From the NCBI RefSeq assembly GCF_037892195.1, contig NZ_JATACI010000002.1, forward strand, positions 3,286,001 to 3,350,000: a stretch of 64,000 bases of DNA. The letters are read 5' to 3'. The position numbers and the translations under genes are program-made. The notes beneath the pieces were generated by a model. It was not told where the DNA came from. It worked only from the letters and a program-made list of their open reading frames with translations, and did not search any database. The DNA comes from Yoonia sp. GPGPB17 (GTDB taxonomy: Bacteria; Pseudomonadota; Alphaproteobacteria; Rhodobacterales; Rhodobacteraceae). Each line of letters opens with the position of its first letter. Positions within the stretch are counted from its first letter, which is position 1. Below are positions 9,510 through 19,047 of the stretch, in pieces.

Positions 9510-10586
9510 TTAGTGCGGGAACGGCCAAAGCCGTAATTTCTCTTTCGCCAAACGCCAAAGCTGCGCCAGCCCGTGTGGTTCCTTGATCAGGAAAAACATG
9601 ATCAGCGCGCCAACAATCACCAGTTGGAAATGCGCGACCAAATCAGTGGGCCAACCCATGACGTCCACGCCCAACCACTTCAGTGCTACGGGTAGCAATA
9701 CAAGGAATGCCGCCCCGGCAAAGCTACCAAAGATCGACCCAAGCCCGCCGATGATGATCATGAACAAGACAAGGAATGATTTTTGAATGCCAAAGGCTTC
9801 GCCCACTTCGACCGCACCCAGATAGACGGCAAAGAACAATGCGCCTGCGATACCCACAAAGAATGAACTGACGGCAAAGGCGGTCAGTTTGGCTTTCAAC
9901 GGGTTCACGCCGATGATCTCAGCGGCGATATCCATATCGCGGATTGCCATCCATGACCGGCCAATCGTGCCGCGTGTCAGGTTGCGCGCGATGACCGCGC
10001 AGATGGTTACGAAGAATAGACAGATCAGATATTGCGCCCATGCGGGTGTTGCCGGGCCGGTGACGGCCACCCCTGCGACCAGTCGTTCTGGCGCGCTGAT
10101 TTGACCAGAGGCCGAGTAGTTATAAAACCAGCTGACCTTGTTGAAGAGCCAGACGAGGAAGAACTGCGCAGCCAGTGTCGCTACCGCAAGGTAGAACCCT
10201 TTGATCCGCAGGCTGGGCAACCCAAAAGCCGCGCCTACCGCAGCGGTGATCCCACCCGCCAAGACGATGTGGATCATGATGTTCACATCCGGGAACGACG
10301 TCATCAGCTTGTAGCAGGCATAGGCCCCCACAGCCATAAAACCGCCTGTACCCAATGACACCTGACCGCAATAACCGGTCAGGATGTTCAACCCGATAGC
10401 GGCAATCGCGTAGATCAGGAATGGCACCAATAGCGAACTGGCCCAATAGTCATTGATCACGAAGGGGATCACCAACCAGGCAATGGCCATCGTCACCCAG
10501 AATCCGACCCGATCCAGTTTGAGTGGAAAGGTTTGATTATCCGCGACATAGGATGTCTTGAAATCACCGGCTTCACGATAGAGCAT
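9510..10586 (-). CDS. HAAT-type ABC transporter permease (LivM-like)
   Basis: A 358-residue polytopic permease. The sequence AIAAIGLNILTGYCGQVSLG near residue 60 and GSIFGSFAGAAFLVLLP near the C-terminus are hallmarks of the LivM branch. About eight to ten hydrophobic helices are visible. It forms the membrane channel with the LivH-like partner encoded immediately upstream (29 bp gap), powered by the LivF- and LivG-like ATPases. Confidence 0.9.
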   Translation of the reverse strand: MLYREAGDFKTSYVADNQTFPLKLDRVGFWVTMAIAWLVIPFVINDYWASSLLVPFLIYAIAAIGLNILTGYCGQVSLGTGGFMAVGAYACYKLMTSFPDVNIMIHIVLAGGITAAVGAAFGLPSLRIKGFYLAVATLAAQFFLVWLFNKVSWFYNYSASGQISAPERLVAGVAVTGPATPAWAQYLICLFFVTICAVIARNLTRGTIGRSWMAIRDMDIAAEIIGVNPLKAKLTAFAVSSFFVGIAGALFFAVYLGAVEVGEAFGIQKSFLVLFMIIIGGLGSIFGSFAGAAFLVLLPVALKWLGVDVMGWPTDLVAHFQLVIVGALIMFFLIKEPHGLAQLWRLAKEKLRLWPFPH

Positions 10587-10615
10587 TTGCGGTCCCCTTC
10601 ATGCGGATTGTCTTG

Positions 10616-11614
10616 TCACACACGTTCAATAATCCGCTCCCCGAATAGGCCTTGTGGACGAAACACCAGAAACAGCAGCGCTAGCACATAGGCGAACCAG
10701 TTTTCGGTCGCACCGCCAAGGAATGGCGCACCGATCAGATATTCGAACAGCTTCTCACCAACCCCGATGATCAGCCCGCCAACAATCGCACCGGGGATTG
10801 AGGTGAAGCCGCCTAGCATCAAAACCGGTAGCGCTTTCAACGCGATCAGGGACAGCGAGAATTGCACGCCAGACTTCGCCCCCCACATGATCCCCGCGAC
10901 CAAGGCGACAAGCCCTGCCAGCGACCACACCAGCACCCAGATGAAGTTGAGCGAAATGCCGACGGACAAAGCTGCTTGGTGATCATCCGCCACAGCGCGC
11001 ATTGCGCGGCCTTGCTTAGTGTATTGGCTAAAGGCAATCAGCCCAGCCACAAGAATGACCGCAACAACCGTTGCTACCATATCGAGCTTGTCGATGAAGA
11101 AGCCGAAAAAGTCGTCACCGCCGAGGCCCGCAGTGGCATCTTCCACAAAGCGCGATCCGCCCTGCGGCAAGCCGACGGCGAGCGTCTTGATATCAGACCC
11201 CCACATCAGATCACCAACACCTTCTAGGAAGTAGGCAAGCCCGATGGTGGCCATAAACAGAATGATGGGTTCTTGTCCAACGAGGTGTCGGAACACGAAC
11301 CGCTGTACGCCCCATGCGAAAATAACCATAACGATCAGTGTCAGAACAATCGCGGCCAGCACAGGCACGTTCCACCCGAAGTAGTGGATGTCGGTCCCAA
11401 AAATCGCGTTGATCAGATGTGCGAAGGGCACTTGGCCCGACATGATCCCGGCCAGGGTAAGGGCCGAGAACAGCGCCATCACGCCTTGGGCATAGTTGAA
11501 GATGCCGGATGCCTTGTAGATCAGAACGAACCCAAGGGCGACAAGGGCATAGAGCACGCTTACCATCAGGCCATTGATCACAACTTCGATGCCATAGAGG
11601 AAGTCAGTGGACAT
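10616..11614 (-). CDS. HAAT-type ABC transporter permease (LivH-like)
   Basis: A 332-residue permease. The N-terminal LYALVALGFVLIYKASGIFNYAQG is the characteristic LivH motif, and GGFTSIPGAIVGGLIIG near residue 280 is the conserved cytoplasmic coupling region. It pairs with the LivM-like permease. It contains an intact GCTAGC hexamer near 10680, which is useful as a contrast to the disrupted GCTA sites elsewhere in the window. Confidence 0.9.
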   Translation of the reverse strand: MSTDFLYGIEVVINGLMVSVLYALVALGFVLIYKASGIFNYAQGVMALFSALTLAGIMSGQVPFAHLINAIFGTDIHYFGWNVPVLAAIVLTLIVMVIFAWGVQRFVFRHLVGQEPIILFMATIGLAYFLEGVGDLMWGSDIKTLAVGLPQGGSRFVEDATAGLGGDDFFGFFIDKLDMVATVVAVILVAGLIAFSQYTKQGRAMRAVADDHQAALSVGISLNFIWVLVWSLAGLVALVAGIMWGAKSGVQFSLSLIALKALPVLMLGGFTSIPGAIVGGLIIGVGEKLFEYLIGAPFLGGATENWFAYVLALLFLVFRPQGLFGERIIERV

Positions 11615-11640
11615 AAGATGCCCTCCACCAGATGTCAGAG

Positions 11641-12475
11641 TTAATCATGAGACACCCCCAGATAGGCGTCGATCACCTCTTGATTGTTGCGCACTTCGTC
11701 AGGGGTGCCATCGCCAATCTTGCGGCCGTAATCCATCACGACCACGCGGTCGGACAGGTCCATGACCACGCCCATGTCGTGTTCGATCAGGGCAATTGTG
11801 GTGCCGAACTCATCGTTCACATCCAGGATAAAGCGGCTCATATCCTCTTTCTCCTCGACGTTCATGCTAAGCCATGGGTTCATCCAGCAGCAGCAGATCA
11901 GGTTCTGCGGCCAAGGCGCGTGCCAACTCAACGCGTTTCTTCAAACCATAGGGCAAACGGCCCACTGGCGTTTTGCGGATCGCCTGAATCTCCAGAAAAT
12001 CGATGACACGTTCCACCGCCTCGCGGTTTTCGTTTTCTTCGCGTTGCGCTTTTCCAGCCCAGATCGCCTGCGACAGCATGTTGCTTTTGATGTGCCCCAT
12101 GCGACCGGTCATAATGTTGTCGAGGACTGACATGCCTTCAAACAACGCGATATTCTGGAAAGTCCGGGCAACGCCCTGACGTGCAACCTGAAATGGCTTG
12201 AGGGCAGGGCGCTTTTGGCCGCGGAAATACACCTCGCCTTCCTGCGGTTTGTAAAAGCCCGAGATCACATTCAGCATCGACGATTTACCGGCGCCATTCG
12301 GCCCGATGATCGCGCGAATTTCGCCTTCGCGGATATCAAAGCTGATATCCTTGATCGCCTCGACACCGCCAAACCGCAACGTAATGTTGCGCAAATCCAT
12401 CATGACGCCACCGATCTGGCGCCCATCCTCGGTCACATAAGGCGCGTCTTTGTCCAAGACAGTATCCATGCTCAT
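11641..12475 (-). CDS. HAAT-type ABC transporter ATP-binding protein (LivG-like), frameshifted near 11869
   Basis: The first frame has Walker A GPNGAGKSS, the YGLKKRVELARAL signature region and Walker B LLLLDEPMA, then meets a TAG. The rest of the protein (MNVEEKEDMSRF..., H-loop ALIEHDMGVVMDLSDR) continues in another frame to 11641. On the coding strand the junction reads GCTTAGC at 11866-11872, where GCTAGC would keep the frame (DEPMASMNVEE). Correction gives 277 residues, normal for LivG. It overlaps the CoA ligase gene by four bases. I regard it as a functional gene with an inserted T. Confidence 0.88.
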
Positions 12476-14432
12476 GCGGCCACCTTTGTTTTCGCAACGA
12501 CAGTTGCATCACGGATATCAAGCGTGGCCTTGATTTTACCTTTGCGCCCGTCCTCATAGGTGACTTCGGTTTCGGTGTAGACGGTATCGGACCCGCTATA
12601 GAGCGCATCAATCAGGTCATGATACTTTTCGGCAATCACGGCTCGACGCACTTTGCGCGTGCGCGTCATCTCGCCATCATCTGCGTCCAGCTCCTTGTGC
12701 AGCACAAGGAAACGATGGATCTGGCACGCTGCCAGCATGTCGTCTTGCGAGACGCTCTCGTTCACGGCATTCACATGCGCCAATACAGTATCAAGCACTT
12801 GGGGGTGTTGCGACAATTCCTGATAGCTGGAATAGGCGATGTTGTTACGCTCGGCCCAATTGCCCACCGCGGTCAGGTCAATGTTGATAAAGGCGGTGCA
12901 GCGGTCACGGGCGGCGCCAAAGACGACGGCTTCCAGAATGTTGGGATAGAATTTCAGCTTGTTTTCGATGTACTTCGGCGCAAACAGGCTGCCATCCGCC
13001 ATTTTGGACACATCCTTGATCCGGTCGATGATACGCAGATGGCCTGAATCTTCCTCGATAAATCCAGCATCACCGGTCGCAACCCACCCCTGCGGGTCTT
13101 TGGTTGACGCGGTACTGTCTGGGTTGCCGTAGTATTCTACAAAGGTCCCCGGTGAGCGGTAGAAGACCTCACCGCTTTCAGCGATTTTCAGTTCTACACC
13201 CGGTGATGGGACGCCAACAGTGTCAGACCGCACCTCGCCATCGGGTTGCTGGGTGATAAAGACAGTCGCCTCGGTCTGCCCATACAGCTGTTTGAGGTTG
13301 ATCCCAAGACTGCGGTAGAAATCAAAGAGCTCGGGTCCAATGGCTTCGCCCGCAGTATAGCCCACGCGCACGCGGCTCATCCCCAGACGGTTCTTCAGCG
13401 GGCCATAGACCAGAAACTTGCCAAGGGCGTAGGTCAGCCGCTCGCCTGCGCTGACCGGCTTGCCGTCCAGCAACTTGGGCCCGATGGTCTTGGCGCGCTC
13501 CATGAAATAGCTGAACATCCAGCGCTTAAAACGGCTGGCGTCTTCCATGCGGATCATAACCTGAGTCAGGTGACCTTCAAAAACTGCGGGGGTGCAAAGA
13601 AATATGTCGGTCCGATCTCACGCAGATCGGTGTTCATCGTCTCTGCGCTCTCAGGGCAGTTCACGCAGAAAGCAGACCAATAGGCCTGACCAACCGAGAA
13701 GATGAAATCGCCAACCCAAGCCATCGGCAGATAGGCCAGCGTCTCTTCGCCCGCGCTGAGATGGTCAAACTCGGATGAGTTCTTGGATGTCTCAATCACG
13801 TTGCGATTGGACAGGACCACACCCTTTGGGCGGCCCGTTGTGCCGGATGTGTAGAGCATGACGCAGGTGTCGTCATAACTCAGCGCATCACGCCGCGCGT
13901 TCAGCTCTTTGGACAGGCGCGGTGCGACTGCGCGGCCTGCATTCTGAATGTCGGCAAAGGACGTGATCTCGCTGTGGTCATACTTCCGCATGCCGCGTGT
14001 GTCATAGTAGATCACATGCTCAATACCATGAACCGTTTGTTGCGCCTCGATGATCTTGTCGACCTGTTCCTGGTCGCCTGCAATGGCGAAGCGCGCGCCA
14101 CAGTTGTCCAAGACATAGGTCATTTCTTCGACCACGGCGTCTTGGTATAGGGGGACCGGGACCGCCCCGACAGATTGCACCGCCACCATGGACCAGTATA
14201 GCGCTGGGCGGTTGCGGCCAACGATGGCCACGTGGTCACCGCTGTTTACGCCCAGATCAAGTAGGCCCAAGGCAAGCGCCTCGACTTCCTCGGCTGTTTC
14301 GGCCCAGGTCCAGCTTTGCCAGATCCCGAATTCCTTTTCACGGTAGGCAGCCTGTTCGGCATGACGTGACGCGTTGCGTGCCAGCAATTGTGGCACGGAG
14401 ATCGGAGTCTCCGATTGGTTTTGATCCGTCAT
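12472..14432 (-). CDS. Long-chain-type acyl-CoA synthetase (AMP-binding), frameshifted near 13590
   Basis: The first part contains the adenylation motif YTSGTTGRPKG; the second has GYTAGEAIGPELFDFYR, YGQTEATVF, GWVATGDAGFIE and RIKDVSKMADG, the usual order in acyl-CoA ligases. The frames meet at a run of five C on the coding strand (13588-13592); adding one C restores APPAVFEG and a 653-residue enzyme. The start at 14432 follows GGGAGG, a good ribosome-binding site. It heads the transporter operon, so it likely activates the imported acid to its CoA ester. Confidence 0.85.
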
Positions 14433-14594
14433 GCATCCTCCCAAACGCAATCCCGAATGACCCTTAATGCACCTCCCAAGGGTCTTCGGTCATTCTTGTG
14501 ACAGATGAGTTTTTCAGAACTTTATCCGAAATGTTGCGAAACCTTGCAAGCCTCACACTCTTGTGGCGCGACGCGTTACTGCTAGAGATAAGGG

Positions 14595-16523
14595 ATGGTA
14601 CATCAATCCCCGACGCATGAGGTTCTGACGAAAGTTTAGCTTGAACCTGATCAAGCAGGCTATCTCGATCTATGATCAGGATCTGCGACTTGTTCTCGCG
14701 AATCTGCAATTTCAGCGCATGTTTGATCTGCCGGACGCCTTGGTGAAACCGGGGGGTCGTTTGAGGAAACGCTGCGTATTCTGGCAGAAAGGGGGGACTA
14801 TGGCGACCTTGAGAATGTAGAGGATTTTTTGGCGGAAAGGGTCGCTCAGGCCAAAGCCTTTGAGCCCCATTATTTTGAACGCACCAGGGCCAATGGCACC
14901 ACCATCTCGGTTGAGGGCAGCCCGCTTCAGGGGGGCGGTTGGGTCGCTGTTTACTCGGACATAACCGAGCTCAAGACGCAGGAAGCGCTCTTGCGCTCAC
15001 GCTCTGCCAACCTGTCTGAAGAGCTGATTTCCCGTTCTGAAGAACTGGCCCGCGCCAACCGTACTCTGACAGCGACCGTCACGGCGCTGGAAGAGGCCAA
15101 GCACCAGCTTTTGACATCGCAGGAAAGGCTGAACCTGACCAATTCAATGATCCCGGCGCATATTGCCCGCGTTGATCGCGACGGTGTCTACACATACACC
15201 AATCACAAACTGAATTCGATTGTCCCGGGGCGCTCCAACGACATCGTCGGCAAGCACATGTCAGATGCGCTGGGCCAACAGGTCTACAACAAGATACGCG
15301 ACGGCTTTGCGGCAACCTTGCGCGGCGAAGGACCGGTTGTTGAATTTGAGCATAAAGAGGTTGGCCGCTACAATCGGGTCGCCTTTACGCCGGACATCAA
15401 TGACGAAGGTGACGTCATTGGCGCATATCTTTTGTCTGCCAATGTGACCGAACAGGTTCGGGCGCGGCAGGCCTTGGCCCATACCAAGCGGCGCGAGTTG
15501 GCCGCGCAGCTGACCAGCGGGCTGGCGCATGATTTTGGCAATCTTTTGACAATCATTCTGGGTGAACAAGATAGGTTGGCCAAGCTGGATGGGATGCCGC
15601 CGGAGGCGATCCAGTTTCTTGAAACAATAAAATCAGCGGCGCGCCGCGGTGGAGACTTGATCGGCGGTCTTGGAGAATTGGATGCGCAACGATCAATCAA
15701 TATCCGCCTGACTGACTTTGAGGGGTTTCTCAAACAGACGACGCTTCTTGCCAAAGCAGCAACGCCTGACCGGATTGCACTGACGGTGATCAATCGCGTC
15801 GACGCGTCACATATCATGATTGATGCGGGATTTGCGCAAGATGCCGTGCTTAATCTGGTGCTGAACGCAATTGATGCAATTGATGGCGCCGGAACGGTCT
15901 CAATAACTGTGTTCGTTGACGCGGCTAACTATCTGACATTTTGTGTGGAAGACACCGGCTCTGGGTTCTCCCAAGATGCGCTGACCAATGCGCTGGCCCC
16001 TTTCTATACGTCCAGATCGAACCGGGCAGGTCGCGGCTTGGGCCTTTCGACTACATTTGATTTTGCACGTTCAAGCGGTGGTACGGTCAGGCTTGCAAAT
16101 CGGGCAGAGGGCGGCGCGCGGGTGTCAATTCTTGTACCGTATCAACCGGCAGAGCCTGTTGAACCCGGCGTGGTTCTGCTTGTTGAAGACAACGTTGATA
16201 TTCGGAAAACCGTCAGAAACTATCTGCAACGCATGGGGCATGCAGTTGTCGAAACCGACAATGCGGAAGAGGCCAAGACACTGGCCTTGGTCGGTGACAT
16301 CACCTTCGTGGTCACAGACCTGATGCTGAAGGACGGGGGTTGTGGTCGCAGGTTGGCTGAACATCTGCAAGAACACCGCAACGATCTGCCGGTCCTGATC
16401 ATCACCGGATTGCCGCAAGATGATCCCAAATGTCAGAAGGTCGCAACGACCTATCCGGTCTTGCACAAACCATTCGAATTTGATGCCTTGGCCACGAGAA
16501 TGAACGAGGTGAAACTCTCATGA
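14595..16523 (+). CDS. Hybrid PAS sensor histidine kinase with C-terminal receiver (two frameshifts)
   Basis: The open frame from 14829 lacks the N-terminus. I trace it back to an ATG at 14595 (MVHQSPTHEVLTKV) through one extra T in GTTTAGC (14634-14640) and one missing G in the G6 run at 14751-14756. The two shifts cancel, giving 642 residues. Domain order: PAS_7 (SIYDQDLRLVLANLQFQRMF), coiled coil, second PAS, HisKA with HDFGN, HATPase (NLVLNAIDAI, DTGSGF, GRGLGLST) and a receiver with DLMLKDGG and a KPFE lysine. It is divergent from the transporter operon and overlaps its response regulator by four bases. Confidence 0.82.
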
Positions 16524-17230
16524 AACCTGCGCCGCTGATTACGGTTCTTGATGATACGCCGGAAATCCGCAGCATACTGACCGACGGATTGGAACAGGCG
16601 GGTTTCAGGGTGCGCTCATTCGGGCGCGCAGCAGAATTTGAGCAAGCCTGCAAAACAATCTCGCCGGATGCATGCATCATCGATCTGGGTTTGCCCGACA
16701 GTGATGGGCTGGCACTGGTGCACCGTTTTGCCAGCCAGTCGGACACGCCAATCCTGATCATCTCGGGTCGGTCGCGCACGCAAGATAAAATTGTTGGGTT
16801 GGAACTGGGCGCAGACGACTACATTATTAAACCTTTCGAGTTGGAAGAGGTCATTGCGCGTCTGCGTGTCATCTTGCGACGGACCAATGCGGAAGCAACC
16901 AAGAGTGAGCCTTCGATCGTGCGCTTTGGCGGCTGGACAGCGGACCTGAACCTTCTTCAATTGAAAAATGATGCGGGCGAAACGCAAAGCCTTACCTTTG
17001 CTGAGAACGAGATTCTGAAGATGTTTCTGGCCTCGCCGAACCGCCTGATCAAACGCGAACAGATTCTTGATTACCTGGGTAGCAGGGCAGATGACGCCTA
17101 TGATCGTTCGATTGATGTTAAGGTTTCGCGGCTGCGTACCAAGTTGGGCGATGACGCACAAAACGCCCGTATTATCAAAACTGTCTATGGAGCCGGTTAC
17201 ATATTCATTGCAGAAGCGAGCGCGGGTTAG
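16520..17230 (+). CDS. OmpR-family response regulator
   Basis: A 236-residue regulator. The receiver domain (residues ~6-120) has the acidic pocket LDDTPE, the phospho-acceptor Asp in CIIDLGLPDSDG and the lysine in IIKPFE. The C-terminal winged helix carries LTFAENEILKMFL, SIDVKVSRLRTKLGDD and IKTVYGAGYIF. It overlaps the hybrid kinase gene by four bases (ATGA), so the two form a two-component pair. Control of the divergent transport/CoA-ligase operon is a reasonable guess but is not shown by the sequence. Confidence 0.9.
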   Translation: MKPAPLITVLDDTPEIRSILTDGLEQAGFRVRSFGRAAEFEQACKTISPDACIIDLGLPDSDGLALVHRFASQSDTPILIISGRSRTQDKIVGLELGADDYIIKPFELEEVIARLRVILRRTNAEATKSEPSIVRFGGWTADLNLLQLKNDAGETQSLTFAENEILKMFLASPNRLIKREQILDYLGSRADDAYDRSIDVKVSRLRTKLGDDAQNARIIKTVYGAGYIFIAEASAG

Positions 17231-17325
17231 GTCGCCGACGCGGGTCTATACTTATCGTCCAGTTTCTTGACACATATGGGTTATCAATTTTTCGCGCCCC
17301 GCTGGTTATTCTTACGAGACCTACC

Positions 17326-18141
17326 ATGTTGGCTAAGGGGTGTGACACTGCGGAGCATTTAGTGACGGGTTTTTTTGATGAACGATGCGATGATTGTGGG
17401 CAAACGGGCGATTGGACGATGCATGGTGTTCGCGGTCTTGCATCTGTTCTTTCGGAACCCAGCACGTTCGGCTCAGCGCACGAAACATCCAGTACTATGA
17501 GTAGTGCATTCTTTTCAGCCCTTCGTTCAAGAGATGTTTCGAAAGCAACAGAGCTTGGTCAGATGTCCGGCAATTGGCCCGCGCTGGCGATGGGGGCGAT
17601 CACACAACTGGATCAGATTTGGCAGGATGATACGCTTCCCATCGGAGAGATTGCCGAAACGTATTGGACGTTGCGGCGGACGCTTGATGAACTAACCACG
17701 ACATCGGCCGAATTCCCCGGGAATGCGCTGTCTATTGGACGCGCTATTATCTATATCCCAGATGCAGAACAGCATACGTTTGGCCCACAAATGCTGGTGG
17801 ATAAAGTCATGCGTATGGGATGGGATGCGCAGCTTTACTACGGCTTCGGTTCCGAGAGTTTGATGAAGCGGCTCAGTACTGAATCTGTAGATGTGGTTGG
17901 TATCTCGGTCGGCACCGACAGTCGCCTGGACGGATTGGCAGATCTGATCCTCGACGTGAAACAATACTCGATGAATGCTGACATCAAGACACTGATTGGC
18001 GGCAACGCCATCAGTGGTGCTTCAGATCAGTATGGGTTTTTGGGGGCTGACTGGGTTGCAACTTCAACTCAGGACGCTCTGCAGTTCTTTGAACGAGACT
18101 GGAGTAAACAAAAGCTTCGTGAGGGCCGGTTTAATGGATGA
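17326..18141 (+). CDS. AerR/PpaA-like cobalamin-binding-domain protein
   Basis: A 271-residue protein. The C-terminal ~110 residues form a B12-binding-type Rossmann domain: AEQHTFGPQMLVDKVMRMGWD, then YYGFGSESLMKRL, VDVVGISVGTDSRLDGL and TLIGGNAISG. This matches AerR (PpaA), the light/B12 antirepressor of the photosynthesis repressor PpsR/CrtJ. The His in EQHTFG is in the position of the expected cobalt ligand region. The N-terminal part has no recognised domain, and its start is uncertain; in-frame ATGs at 17419 and 17497 are alternatives. It overlaps a short PpsR-like gene by eight bases, which strongly supports the family call. Confidence 0.68.
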   Translation: MLAKGCDTAEHLVTGFFDERCDDCGQTGDWTMHGVRGLASVLSEPSTFGSAHETSSTMSSAFFSALRSRDVSKATELGQMSGNWPALAMGAITQLDQIWQDDTLPIGEIAETYWTLRRTLDELTTTSAEFPGNALSIGRAIIYIPDAEQHTFGPQMLVDKVMRMGWDAQLYYGFGSESLMKRLSTESVDVVGISVGTDSRLDGLADLILDVKQYSMNADIKTLIGGNAISGASDQYGFLGADWVATSTQDALQFFERDWSKQKLREGRFNG

Positions 18142-18793
18142 GCGGCCAACTGATATCGGAGGCGAAGACCCGTGGCGCGGATATGATGCCGCAGCGCTTC
18201 TGGCAATGAGCGGCGATGTCAGTATTCTCTTATCGATGGATAGTCTGATCCTCGATGTGATGGTGCCGGAAAAAGAGAAGTTCGACGTAGATCTTCGGAC
18301 GAGTTGGGTTGGCCGGACGTTTGCCGAGATTGTGGCAAAGGACAGCATTGGCAAGATTGCTCCATTGCTGAACCTCAATGCAGGCACATCATCAAGAAAT
18401 GACAGATGGCGGCATCTGAATTTTGTTGTGGGCGTTGCCGCCGAAATTCCGCTTCTGGCAAAACACTTCCGTGTGGGTACGCCATACGGAAAAGTAAGGC
18501 AGGTTGTATGCCGCGACTTGCGTCCCATGACCGAACTGAATGCACGTTGGCAAGACGAAAACAGTCGATTGCTTGTAGAGGTTGCACGGGCTAAAGCAGC
18601 CAAATCATTCGCAGGCGATCTGGTTGGCTCTGCCCCGCTCGCCGACATTATGACGGCTGCCGTCGATGAAGTAGCCAAGATTTGTATCGAGCAGGCTCTC
18701 ATGCTGCGCGATGACGATGAAGTAACAGCCGCCCAGCTGTTAGGGATCACAGTCGCAGAACTGAGAAGACGAAGACGAAAACCGTTTCACTAG
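18134..18793 (+). CDS. Short PpsR/CrtJ-like regulator (one PAS domain plus Fis-type HTH)
   Basis: A 219-residue protein. Residues ~10-150 resemble the N-terminal PAS domain of PpsR (SWVGRTFAEIVAKDSIGKIA; VRQVVCRDLRPMTELNARW). The C-terminus resembles the PpsR Fis-type HTH (LVGSAPLADIM, KICIEQALML, TAAQLLGI). PpsR is normally about 460-480 residues with two further PAS domains and a glutamine-rich linker, all missing here. The recognition helix is also odd, ending LRRRRRKPFH. The start ATG at 18134 overlaps the AerR-like stop. DNA binding is likely but the target is unknown; no photosynthesis genes are in the window. Confidence 0.65.
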   Translation: MDERPTDIGGEDPWRGYDAAALLAMSGDVSILLSMDSLILDVMVPEKEKFDVDLRTSWVGRTFAEIVAKDSIGKIAPLLNLNAGTSSRNDRWRHLNFVVGVAAEIPLLAKHFRVGTPYGKVRQVVCRDLRPMTELNARWQDENSRLLVEVARAKAAKSFAGDLVGSAPLADIMTAAVDEVAKICIEQALMLRDDDEVTAAQLLGITVAELRRRRRKPFH

Positions 18794-19047
18794 GATGTAC
18801 GTCGGCAGTGAATCTTTTGAGCTTGATGATGGTGGGGATGCCCGGTCTGCCGAGCCGTTCCGAGCAGCGAACACCAACAAGCCTCAAGATCGTCCATGTC
18901 AGTCTGATCCCTTACTAAGGTAAGGCCCTTCCTAGGCACATGGCGACATGGTTTCTGTTGACGCTTGCCCTGCCTCCATCCTCTCTGCCCCTTTCCCTTC
19001 CGCACCCCACAAGGTAAAGGGGCGCATCTGTAACAAGGAGCAGCCAA

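Noticed and set aside
14464..14709. Small minus-strand open frame between the CoA ligase and the kinase
   Set aside because: It overlaps the reconstructed N-terminus of the kinase on the opposite strand and resembles no protein.
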